From Clostridiaceae bacterium (GTDB taxonomy: Bacteria > Bacillota > Clostridia > UBA1212 > DUPL01), in the NCBI GenBank assembly GCA_012522035.1, contig JAAYLF010000242.1:1-19987 (forward strand): a stretch of 19,987 nucleotides of DNA, read 5' to 3'. This document shows positions 1 through 6,300 of the stretch, piece by piece. Numbering within the stretch: the stretch's first letter is position 1; every line of letters starts with the position of its first letter. The notes under the pieces were generated by a model. The model was given only the letters and a program-made list of their open reading frames with translations, searched no databases and was not told the DNA's origin. The translations under genes and the position numbers were made by a program.

Positions 1-2
1 AC

Positions 3-797
3 ATAGCGTATGCAATCAACAAGGATATTATTAAAGCGAGTCTTTCAAATAATAGTGGTGCTGATTCAAACAAGAAACTAACCATCACGCTTTCACCTAG
101 AGATATGAAGTACTCGGGTAAAGAAGTTTTTAACATTATGGAAGGCGTGATGGCCTTGGATATCGATGGCAAGACGGATATAACCGACCAGGTCAATGTT
201 ATTATTGTTACTGACACCTCAATTGGAAAGAAAATTATAAGGTACAGTGTGGTAGGTTCAAATGGAAATCTGGCAACAAACGAAAGGAGACTCAACCTCA
301 TAAACTACACAGGGCCGTCAATACATGTTTCTAATGATGTGGTAATAACCAGTGAGGATCTTGATGATTTGGTAAACATTCTTATTGAAAGAGATGCCAT
401 ACGAGCGGATGACGGCTTTGGAAATGACATTACTCGGACCATTTCGTACAACTATGAAGCTTTTGCAGACTCTCACAAATGCAAATTTACTTTCACTGTT
501 CAAAACGTGTTTAATGATGTTGCAAGCAAGTCCATCTTTGTTGAAGTGGAAGGAAGCAGTGCAGGTCCTACACTGATAATTGCAAGAAAAACCGTGGCTT
601 TGAAAAAAGGGGATGTATTTAATCCTTATGAATATATAAAGAGTGCGTATGACAAGAAGGATGGTGATTTGACGGAGTTTGTTGTTTTATCGGGCAAAGT
701 GGATACGAATAAGGAAGGTCAGTACACAGTCACCTATACATTAAGCAATTTGGAAGGGGTGAGCGTCACACAGCGCCTTGTGGTCTATGTTGGCTAA
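3..797 (+). CDS. Ig-like (DUF5011-type) extracellular protein, 5' truncated
   Basis: The frame is open from the window edge to the TAA at 795-797, so this is the C-terminal part of a longer protein; the first internal ATG at 105 is not a convincing start because the frame continues upstream without a ribosome binding site. About 264 residues are visible. They are beta-rich, with at least two Ig-like modules. The last one (roughly the final 70 residues) has the pattern expected of the DUF5011/Cry22-type bacterial Ig fold: a KKGD..NP. opening, a KDGDLT stretch, a G.YTVTYT strand and a closing V.V strand. Such modules are usually spacers or binding domains of secreted or wall-associated proteins. 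Only 22 nt separate it from the PqqD genes, so it is probably co-transcribed with them. Whether it is a substrate or a surface partner of that maturation system cannot be told from this fragment. Confidence 0.75.
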   Translation: MAYAINKDIIKASLSNNSGADSNKKLTITLSPRDMKYSGKEVFNIMEGVMALDIDGKTDITDQVNVIIVTDTSIGKKIIRYSVVGSNGNLATNERRLNLINYTGPSIHVSNDVVITSEDLDDLVNILIERDAIRADDGFGNDITRTISYNYEAFADSHKCKFTFTVQNVFNDVASKSIFVEVEGSSAGPTLIIARKTVALKKGDVFNPYEYIKSAYDKKDGDLTEFVVLSGKVDTNKEGQYTVTYTLSNLEGVSVTQRLVVYVG

Positions 798-819
798 TAC
801 TAGGAAAGGAGGAGGATCA

Positions 820-1086
820 ATGAAGGTTCGCGGGAATTATATCATGCGAAAAATCGCAGGTACTAACGTTATTATTCCGGTAGAAGATAGTGTAGCGGAC
901 CTGGAAGGTGTAATTGCGGTTAATAATACAGCAGCGTTTTTGTTCAGTAAACTAATAGAAGAGATTACATTTGATGAACTGGTAGACGGTCTGATAAATG
1001 AATATGACGTTACAAAAGAAGAAGCTAGTCAGGATGTCCAGGCATTCATATCAATTCTTAAAGAGAGAAAAATGCTGGAAGAATAG
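820..1086 (+). CDS. PqqD-like RiPP recognition protein, copy 1
   Basis: An 88-residue protein. I start it at the ATG at 820 because a very strong AAAGGAGGAGG site lies just upstream; the longer frame from 778 would place that site inside the coding region. PqqD proteins fold as small winged helices (RiPP recognition elements) that bind a leader peptide and hand it to a radical SAM enzyme. The sequence shows the expected layout: an N-terminal strand region (RKIAGTNVIIP), a glycine and N-x-T-A-A-F-x-F segment in the middle, then a helical half with F.ELV..L..EY.V....A..DV..F...L. It is followed 13 nt later by a paralogue with the same spacing of these residues, and then by a radical SAM enzyme, which supports the role. 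The family assignment is firm; the partner it serves is inferred. Confidence 0.85.
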   Translation: MKVRGNYIMRKIAGTNVIIPVEDSVADLEGVIAVNNTAAFLFSKLIEEITFDELVDGLINEYDVTKEEASQDVQAFISILKERKMLEE

Positions 1087-1099
1087 CGGGGTGCTGTAA

Positions 1100-1372
1100 A
1101 TGCGTGTCAATCAAAATTTTGTACTGAGGAAAATAAAAGGTGCAAATATAATAGTTCCTCTTGGAGAGGCAATAAAAAAAGCCAATGGTATTATGGTCTT
1201 GAATGAAACAGGCGCATACATATTCGAAGCACTCCAGGAGGAGAAGGATTTTGAAGAGCTGGTCTCATGTATAATGGTGGAATATGGGGTTCCTTTGGAT
1301 GTTGCCAAAAGTGATACTAGTGACTTTTTGGAGGAACTCAGAACTTACGGTATTCTTATGGAGGAGGAATAA
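1100..1372 (+). CDS. PqqD-like RiPP recognition protein, copy 2
   Basis: A 90-residue paralogue of the preceding gene. Both share the pattern M.V..N...RKI.G.N.I.P near the N-terminus, a central N.T.A..F..L.EE..F.ELV block, then EY.V....A..D...F...L. The start ATG at 1100 follows a GGGGTG site. Its stop at 1370-1372 lies one base before the ATG of the radical SAM gene, so the two are probably translationally coupled. Two tandem PqqD genes in front of a single radical SAM gene is unusual. Possible explanations are two different substrates, one delivery and one regulatory copy, or a heterodimer. The sequence does not decide between them. Confidence 0.85.
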   Translation: MRVNQNFVLRKIKGANIIVPLGEAIKKANGIMVLNETGAYIFEALQEEKDFEELVSCIMVEYGVPLDVAKSDTSDFLEELRTYGILMEEE

Positions 1373-1373
1373 A

Positions 1374-2429
1374 ATGCACGAAGAAAGAATACCTTTAAAT
1401 GGTACCTTTGAACTGACTGCCAGGTGCAACTTGAAATGCAAAATGTGCCTTGTCAGAGTGGATGAGGAAACAATAAGCAGTCTGGGTCTTAGGGAACTTA
1501 CAACCAAAGAGTGGATCGATCTTGCAAAACAGGCAAGAGAAAGCGGGACTTTGCAGCTTTTGCTCACAGGGGGAGAGCCTATGCTGCGAAAGGACTTTTG
1601 CAAGATTTATACGGAAATATATAAAATGGGGTTTGTTATTGTCCTGTACACCAATGCAACTCTTGTCAGCGACAAAGTAATGGATGTGTTGGAAAAGTGT
1701 CCTCCTTATCAAATTGGAATATCTGTTTATGGCTCCAATCCATCCATTTATGAGAAGGTGTGCGGTAGCGGCAATGCTTTTTACAGAATGGTGGATGGAG
1801 TGAAGAAATTAACGACTTTGCCTTCATCAATTAATATTAGAACAACGATTATTAAAGACAACATTGGAGATTACAAAAACATATATATGCTGGCAAAGAG
1901 TTTTGGAGAGGACATTACTTTTAGCAGGAGCAGGATTGTTTGTAGGACCACACGCCATGGCATTGCTGATGTGGATGCATGCAGATTGTCACCTGAGGAG
2001 AATATTGATTTTATTTATGGAGCGTATTTGGAGAGATTGTCGAAGGATTTAATTGATAAGTATACAGTAGAAGAAAAGAAGAGCGAATTATTTGGATGCG
2101 ACGCAGGTATCCAGTCATTTACAATTACTTGGGATGGAAAATTAATTGGATGTCAATTGCTTGGAGAGTTTATGACAGATCCATTGAGCGAAGGTTTTGA
2201 AAAGGCTTGGGAGACATTTGTGGAAACTGTGCCTGAATTGAAGCAAATAGACACATGTCGCGATTGCAAGTATAAGTTGTTTTGCATGGCATGTCCTGCC
2301 TTGAGATACTGTGAAACAAAGAGTTTATTTGGTAATCCAAAATATCTATGCCGAGAGGCTGAATACAGTCATAAGATATTAGAAAAGCTAATCTCAACGA
2401 AAGGAAGTGAAATATATGAAAATGTATGA
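1374..2429 (+). CDS. radical SAM/SPASM peptide-modifying enzyme
   Basis: A 351-residue protein. The ATG at 1374 has a GGAGGAGG site six bases upstream; an upstream extension to 1284 only runs through the PqqD gene in another frame. The radical SAM cluster motif CxxxCxxC is C18-NLK-C22-KM-C25, followed by the LLTGGEPMLR glycine-rich SAM-binding segment and a strand ending in YTNATLV, as in the family. The C-terminal third carries a cysteine-rich SPASM region: G-C-D-A-G near the start of the domain, G-C-Q-L-L-G, then C-R-D-C-K-Y-K-x-F-C-M-A-C-P and a final C before the C-terminus, which would bind auxiliary iron-sulphur clusters. This is the architecture of enzymes that modify RiPP precursors (anaerobic sulfatase-maturase/PqqE-like superfamily). 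The likely substrate is the 104-residue product of the next gene, whose start lies inside this gene's end. Confidence 0.92.
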   Translation: MHEERIPLNGTFELTARCNLKCKMCLVRVDEETISSLGLRELTTKEWIDLAKQARESGTLQLLLTGGEPMLRKDFCKIYTEIYKMGFVIVLYTNATLVSDKVMDVLEKCPPYQIGISVYGSNPSIYEKVCGSGNAFYRMVDGVKKLTTLPSSINIRTTIIKDNIGDYKNIYMLAKSFGEDITFSRSRIVCRTTRHGIADVDACRLSPEENIDFIYGAYLERLSKDLIDKYTVEEKKSELFGCDAGIQSFTITWDGKLIGCQLLGEFMTDPLSEGFEKAWETFVETVPELKQIDTCRDCKYKLFCMACPALRYCETKSLFGNPKYLCREAEYSHKILEKLISTKGSEIYENV

Positions 2430-2730
2430 AAAGCCAAAGTTAAGATTTGAAGAAATTTGCTTAGGGGAAAGCATTGCAGATACGTGTTTTGGCTACAAAC
2501 ATTTTAACTTTAAAGGGACTCTAAAAGTTGATAATAAATCATATAATGTTAGTTTTAATAGCGGAACACTGCATGATTGTAGTGCTGCCGCAGTATTTGC
2601 AGCTATAGATGACTTTCTCGACAGATATCTAAATAAAGACATAACCTTTGATCCTTATGCTAATGGGATGAAAGATAATATAGGTAATACAAAACATCCA
2701 GGTTTCTATTTTGGAGAGTTACAGAGCTGA
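2416..2730 (+). CDS. candidate RiPP precursor with lasso-type YxxPxL leader motif
   Basis: A 104-residue protein with no clear similarity to a known enzyme. I chose the ATG at 2416 because AAGGAAG sits about nine bases upstream; a GTG at 2407 would lie inside that site. It overlaps the radical SAM gene by 14 nt. Residues 4-9 read YEKPKL, exactly the YxxPxL motif that lasso-peptide leaders use to bind their PqqD-like B1 partner, followed by a hydrophobic and acidic stretch as in such leaders. Cysteines are at 15, 24 and 55, and the C-terminus ends GELQS, leaving Ser104 exposed. It is larger than typical lasso precursors, and residues 56-72 look like a helix (AAAVFAAIDDFLDRYL), so it could be a folded protein substrate rather than a short peptide. 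Its place between the radical SAM and kinase genes supports the substrate role, which remains an inference. Confidence 0.6.
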   Translation: MKMYEKPKLRFEEICLGESIADTCFGYKHFNFKGTLKVDNKSYNVSFNSGTLHDCSAAAVFAAIDDFLDRYLNKDITFDPYANGMKDNIGNTKHPGFYFGELQS

Positions 2731-2735
2731 TTGAA

Positions 2736-3554
2736 ATGGAAGTGGAGTATACATATTTAAACATTGGCGGATATTGCATCAAAGCTGATTTGGATATGTT
2801 TACACCTCATGCCCTTGCGTTCAAATCTTTTGTTTGTGACAAGAAAGATAGCGATTTTGAACTTGAAGTTGTTTTTGACAATAATGGTATTACTATTGAA
2901 GGCGACAAGGTGGTTGATGTAACAGAAGATGGTTACAAAATTGAGCTTAAGAACCAGAACGTTCTAAGTGCAAGTAAGGATTGGAGAAAGTGGAGCATCT
3001 ATGCAGGCAAGAAAAATGACAGGATCGACCATGTAATATACTACGAACTAAAAAAGCCCTTCTCTTACGCAATCCTTCCCTATGGCGGAGTTGTGTTTCA
3101 TGGTGTTGTGCTTGAATGGAACGGAAAAGGAATCATCCTATGTGCGGAGTCAGGTGGTGGAAAGACCACCCATGCAAGAATGTGGAGAGATTATGAAAAC
3201 GCTTTGGTCATAAACGGGGATAGAGCATTATGCCGTAAAGTCGAAGGTGTATGGCATGCCTTCGGTCAGCCTTGGTGCGGGACATCAGGAGAATGTGTGA
3301 ATCGAAAGATAAAGATTGATGTATTTGTCATGCTGAAGAAAAGCATGCAAAACAGGGTAACCAGACTAAATCCCTATGATGCATTTCTTAACCTTGCAGA
3401 ACATGTATTTGCTCCAAAGTGGAACGCGGAGCTTATGAACTATGCCCTAGATTATATTGACGACATGGTAACGAACATACCCATGCTGAAGCTTGAATGC
3501 GTAAAGGATTACACGGCAGTTGAAACACTAAAAAAGGCCATTCTTGATTTGTAG
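2736..3554 (+). CDS. HPr-kinase-like P-loop protein (putative precursor kinase)
   Basis: A 272-residue protein starting at the ATG five bases after the precursor stop. The N-terminal 110 residues are beta-rich. Then comes YAILPYGGVVFHG, and a phosphate-binding loop AESGGGKTT at about 137-145, with the helix THARMWRDYE. N160-G-D162-R follows as the likely Walker B-type acidic site, and then WCGTSGE. This is the layout of HPr kinase/phosphorylase-like C-terminal domains found in many peptide clusters, where they replace the true HprK. In paeninodin-type lasso clusters such a kinase phosphorylates a serine at the C-terminal end of the precursor. Here the preceding gene product ends in serine, so the same chemistry is plausible. 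The first glycine of the classical loop is an alanine. The family assignment is good; the substrate is inferred. Confidence 0.8.
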   Translation: MEVEYTYLNIGGYCIKADLDMFTPHALAFKSFVCDKKDSDFELEVVFDNNGITIEGDKVVDVTEDGYKIELKNQNVLSASKDWRKWSIYAGKKNDRIDHVIYYELKKPFSYAILPYGGVVFHGVVLEWNGKGIILCAESGGGKTTHARMWRDYENALVINGDRALCRKVEGVWHAFGQPWCGTSGECVNRKIKIDVFVMLKKSMQNRVTRLNPYDAFLNLAEHVFAPKWNAELMNYALDYIDDMVTNIPMLKLECVKDYTAVETLKKAILDL

Positions 3555-3568
3555 GTGTTAAAAAGTCA

Positions 3569-4039
3569 ATGACGTATAAGAGAATAGTGTCGTGTAAAGA
3601 ATTGTTCCCTCTTGTTGAGGATTTGCTAAGGCAAAACTTGAGGGTTAAGTTTACCGTGTCCGGAAACAGCATGCTGCCATTTATTCGGCACAACAAAGAC
3701 AAGGTTCTGCTCGGTACATTTTGCAAGGCTAAGCTTGGGGATATAGTTTTATTTCGAATGTGTAGCAAATATATTCTTCACAGAATATATAAGATAAGGG
3801 GGGAGAACGTTTATACAATCGGGGATGCATGTCTTTTCAGTGACGGAAGTGTCCCTGTATGCGATATTGTTGGCAGAGTTGAGAGAATATTCAGAGGGGA
3901 TTTAGACATTGACTGTAATAGTGTGGGTTGGTGTTTGGTTTTTGCAATGTGGAGGAAACTAAGGATCTTTCGCAGGCAGCTGTTATATCTCTATTCATTA
4001 ATGGCAAGAATTAGAAAGAAAATAATTAAAGGGGCTTAA
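3569..4039 (+). CDS. S26 signal-peptidase-like serine protease, probably active
   Basis: A 156-residue protein 14 nt after the kinase gene, with an AGGTG site before the ATG at 3569. It contains the S26 nucleophile motif S-G-N-S34-M-L-P-F, a GDIVLF strand, the second catalytic segment L-H71-R-I-Y-K-I and the conserved G-D-A box. The His in place of Lys matches the SipW/Sec11-type Ser-His branch rather than the Ser-Lys branch of housekeeping signal peptidases. There is no N-terminal transmembrane anchor, which is unlike secretory signal peptidases. The C-terminal 40 residues contain a hydrophobic patch (WCLVFAMW) followed by many Arg and Lys residues and may associate with the membrane. In this operon it would be the candidate protease that trims the modified precursor. 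Confidence 0.78.
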   Translation: MTYKRIVSCKELFPLVEDLLRQNLRVKFTVSGNSMLPFIRHNKDKVLLGTFCKAKLGDIVLFRMCSKYILHRIYKIRGENVYTIGDACLFSDGSVPVCDIVGRVERIFRGDLDIDCNSVGWCLVFAMWRKLRIFRRQLLYLYSLMARIRKKIIKGA

Positions 4040-4040
4040 A

Positions 4041-4451
4041 ATGCTTGTGGACATATTGGTTAAGGATTTGCTCCCAGCTGTTAGAAGCCTTTTGAAAGTA
4101 TGCGAAGGTGTCAGGTTTACAGCAGTAACAAGTGGCATGGAACCTCTTGTCAGAAAAGGAATTGACAAGATTGAGATTGTTTACTCCCATGGAAGAGATC
4201 TTGAAATTGGGGACATTGTTATGCTTGAGCCTGCTGAAGGCATTTTTGTCTTGCGCAGGATATATAGAAAAACCGACCTTGGATACGTGACAAAAGGTGA
4301 TGCATACAAAAGAACAGACGGCATTGTTTTTCCCGAACATGTGGTTGGGGTTGTGTCGAAGATATACAGGAGAGAAGAAGTAATGCATGCGGAAAAAATA
4401 CGCCAAAGATTCAAAATTCCTCTTTGGCGTAAGATTGTACCATTAAGATAA
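4041..4451 (+). CDS. S26-like protein with both catalytic residues lost
   Basis: A 136-residue paralogue of the preceding protease, starting one base after its stop with an AAAGGGGC site. The two align without gaps through the nucleophile region (V-K/R-F-T....M-x-P), the GDIV strand, the catalytic His region and the GDA box. In this copy the serine position before M-E-P is Gly32, and the histidine position in L-x-R-I-Y is Arg72, so both residues expected for catalysis are gone while the scaffold is kept. It is therefore probably a non-proteolytic partner: a subunit, a regulator or a substrate-binding protein. The reading frame is intact, so this is not simple decay. The last 20 codons overlap a hairpin that appears to serve as terminator for the convergent gene. 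Confidence 0.72.
   Translation: MLVDILVKDLLPAVRSLLKVCEGVRFTAVTSGMEPLVRKGIDKIEIVYSHGRDLEIGDIVMLEPAEGIFVLRRIYRKTDLGYVTKGDAYKRTDGIVFPEHVVGVVSKIYRREEVMHAEKIRQRFKIPLWRKIVPLR
4392..4430 (-). terminator. intrinsic terminator of the YcxB-like gene, inside the S26-like CDS
   Basis: A perfect 10-bp inverted repeat (ACGCCAAAGA at 4400-4409 with TCTTTGGCGT at 4421-4430) has an 11-nt loop. Read on the - strand it is followed by TATTTTTT, the usual U-tract. On the + strand no T-run follows. It lies 25 nt past the stop of the - strand gene ending at 4456, so it should terminate that transcript. Confidence 0.7.
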
Positions 4452-4455
4452 AATA

Positions 4456-4989
4456 TCAGAATGTACAGTGAATATATTTCTCAGGCATCTTTGCTACAAA
4501 AAAACTTCTAAGTTCCGCAATGTCTGCGTGATTTACAAATGCCTTCTTGCTGATTATGAAAGCAAATCCAGGATTAAGGTAGATATAAATGTGTTTTTTT
4601 GTTTCATAGATTTTATAAATCTGGCTGTAACTGATTTCTGTCTGACTCTTTATATGCTCAGTTACAGTATTCACCAGAATTCTGTCATCCAAAAACGCAT
4701 AATCGTCTTTGGATCCTTTTGTTATGAATGTGTTTATATATGAATACCTGAGCATGTAAAACCATATTATCAGGAGAGTCACAGTCATCAGCAGAGAGAA
4801 TATAAATGCAAAAAGCATCAAAGGATTGTAATAAAATATGGTGCCGGTCAGTGATACTGCAATTGCACAAAGCATAATGAGAACAGAAGAAAAGGATTTG
4901 AATCTGTATCCCTTGCCCCTGAACATTGAGAACCTGAAAAAGGTTTTGTATTCATCATAGTTTACTACAGTAGAAACACGTATTTCCAT
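4456..4989 (-). CDS. YcxB-like membrane protein
   Basis: A 177-residue protein. The ATG at 4989 has a strong GGAGAGGTG site. Two hydrophobic segments (about residues 33-53 and 57-79) form a helical hairpin. The C-terminal soluble domain has the pattern of the YcxB family: a DDRILVNT strand, an I.YSQIYKI.E...HIYIYL segment and a closing FIISK.AF. The family is of unknown function and common in Clostridia. It lies 18 nt downstream of the URO-D-like gene on the same strand and is probably co-transcribed with it. A remnant resembling the strand DDRILVNT of this protein is visible at about 7926-8060. Confidence 0.7.
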   Translation of the reverse strand: MEIRVSTVVNYDEYKTFFRFSMFRGKGYRFKSFSSVLIMLCAIAVSLTGTIFYYNPLMLFAFIFSLLMTVTLLIIWFYMLRYSYINTFITKGSKDDYAFLDDRILVNTVTEHIKSQTEISYSQIYKIYETKKHIYIYLNPGFAFIISKKAFVNHADIAELRSFFVAKMPEKYIHCTF

Positions 4990-5007
4990 TTACACCTCTC
5001 CTATTGA

Positions 5008-6129
5008 TCAATATCTGCCATAGTTTTGAATCAAGGCCATTATGAGACGCATGCTGCTAAGAAGAGATCCATTGTTAATTGAGCCTGCGGTTGTAAGATT
5101 GAGACCTCTTGCGTCATTCTCCTTTGCCATTTCAATATCTCTTAGAACTTCCTTGGTTATTTGTTCTTCATCATTTCTCATGAAAGTCAGAGGAGACAAC
5201 TGACCGTCTATACGGGTATTGGGCATATGCTTCCTGATTTCCCTAACTGTAACTGTTGGGCCGAAATTGCAGCCTGTCAGGTTGAACCTTGCAAGAATCG
5301 GCAGCAGATGCCCCATATCCGAGTCTGAATGCTGATATCTCCAGTCTTCAGGATTTGGCGCTGTTTTATCGAAAACAGTCTTTAAAATCGGATATGCAAA
5401 AAACTCATACATCTCGGGTGTCAGAAGACAGCAGTCATCATCGTTGAATCCAAATCCGTGAGGGAAATTGTCCTGGGAGTAGCCAGCTTCTTCAATGAAT
5501 ATATCTATGTACGCCAACAATACTTTGGTAATTGTGTCCGAAAACCTTTTTGCCAAATCCGGGTCGTCGTAAATGAGGAATATCAGGTTTTCTGCTCCGA
5601 AAACCGATGTGGCCAATGTAACAGGACCTCTTACACCACGGAAAAGACCCGGTTTTTTTCCGTAGGTTTCATAGATTCTCTTCTTTTCACTTTCCCAGTT
5701 CGGTGGAAGTATGAAACTTCTAATATCCATCTTGTCTATAATATCAAGTCTTTCCTTCAGCTCTTCCGGAGTGTTTATGGTTCTTTTGAGCCATGTAGTG
5801 TTTCCATCAAATACATACTTGCCTCCAAACACTTCTCCGATACCCTTGACAGGAGGAAAAGCGGAATCCGGATCAGGGAACTCTTCCCTAAGCAGTTTTC
5901 TTCCCACTATTTTCAAAGCCTTATCGTTGTATCTTTTGTTAAGCTCAATTCTTCTTTCAAGAGGAGTATGTCCCCAAGGCTGACCTTCCTCTCCCAGCTC
6001 TGCAAAGACACATTCATCGCTCATCCTTATACCCAGTGCCACCTGTGGCGCCTCTTTTGAGAAACAGTTCTCTTTGTGGGCCAATTCGTCATCTTTCCAA
6101 AATTGTTCAATATCCAAATCAAGTTTCAT
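5008..6129 (-). CDS. uroporphyrinogen decarboxylase (URO-D) superfamily protein
   Basis: A 373-residue protein. The ATG at 6129 is preferred because GAGGTG lies five bases upstream; the TTG one codon earlier is too close to that site. The C-terminal half shows the URO-D/MtaA barrel pattern: DDCCLLTPEMYEFFAYP, a WRYQHSDSDMGHLLP segment, FNLTGCNFGP and an RIDGQLSP strand. Sequence-wise it belongs to the divergent URO-D-like group rather than true heme-pathway HemE. In that group, related proteins act as corrinoid methyltransferases or have unknown roles, and they often sit near glycoside hydrolase genes. The His and Cys in HSDSD and TGC may be metal ligands, but the full H-x-C motif of MtaA is not seen. 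Its promoter shares a 13-bp element with the AraC gene in the glycan locus, so a role in carbohydrate-linked metabolism is possible but unproven. Confidence 0.82.
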   Translation of the reverse strand: MKLDLDIEQFWKDDELAHKENCFSKEAPQVALGIRMSDECVFAELGEEGQPWGHTPLERRIELNKRYNDKALKIVGRKLLREEFPDPDSAFPPVKGIGEVFGGKYVFDGNTTWLKRTINTPEELKERLDIIDKMDIRSFILPPNWESEKKRIYETYGKKPGLFRGVRGPVTLATSVFGAENLIFLIYDDPDLAKRFSDTITKVLLAYIDIFIEEAGYSQDNFPHGFGFNDDDCCLLTPEMYEFFAYPILKTVFDKTAPNPEDWRYQHSDSDMGHLLPILARFNLTGCNFGPTVTVREIRKHMPNTRIDGQLSPLTFMRNDEEQITKEVLRDIEMAKENDARGLNLTTAGSINNGSLLSSMRLIMALIQNYGRY

Positions 6130-6148
6130 CAAATCACCTCGTGCGCTG

Positions 6149-6177
6149 ATTTTAGCACAGTATGGGTGAGTTTACAA
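6149..6177 (-). promoter_or_regulatory. promoter of the URO-D-like gene
   Basis: Read on the - strand: -35 TTGTAA (6177-6172), a 17-bp spacer, -10 TAAAAT (6154-6149). The segment ACTGTGCTAAAAT including the -10 is identical to the promoter of the AraC gene at 13961. The 5' leader would be only about a dozen bases before the start codon. Confidence 0.6.
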
Positions 6178-6243
6178 CCCTTGATAAAACACGAAAAGCG
6201 AGATTTGTTCACGATGTGTTAATAAAATAGGGATAAAGTGCAG

Positions 6244-6272
6244 TTGTCCCAAATTGGTCTGTGCAGTATAAT
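6244..6272 (+). promoter_or_regulatory. promoter of the first YD-repeat lipoprotein
   Basis: -35 TTGTCC (6244-6249), a 17-bp spacer and a perfect -10 TATAAT (6267-6272), about 29 bases before the ATG at 6301. It is divergent from the URO-D-like promoter. Confidence 0.6.
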
Positions 6273-6300
6273 CAACGTATAAACACAGTTGGAGGAAGGC

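Noticed and set aside
820..2730. A classical lasso-peptide cluster.
   Set aside because: The YxxPxL motif and HprK-like kinase fit, but no asparagine-synthetase-like cyclase or transglutaminase-like protease is in the window, and the precursor candidate is far longer than lasso precursors.
4026..4406. A 126-codon - strand frame opposite the S26-like gene.
   Set aside because: It lies antisense to a recognisable gene, has no ribosome binding site or domain, and its opposite strand has clear family motifs.
5458..6060. A 200-codon + strand frame opposite the URO-D-like gene.
   Set aside because: It is the antisense of well-supported coding sequence, with no start signal or recognisable product.
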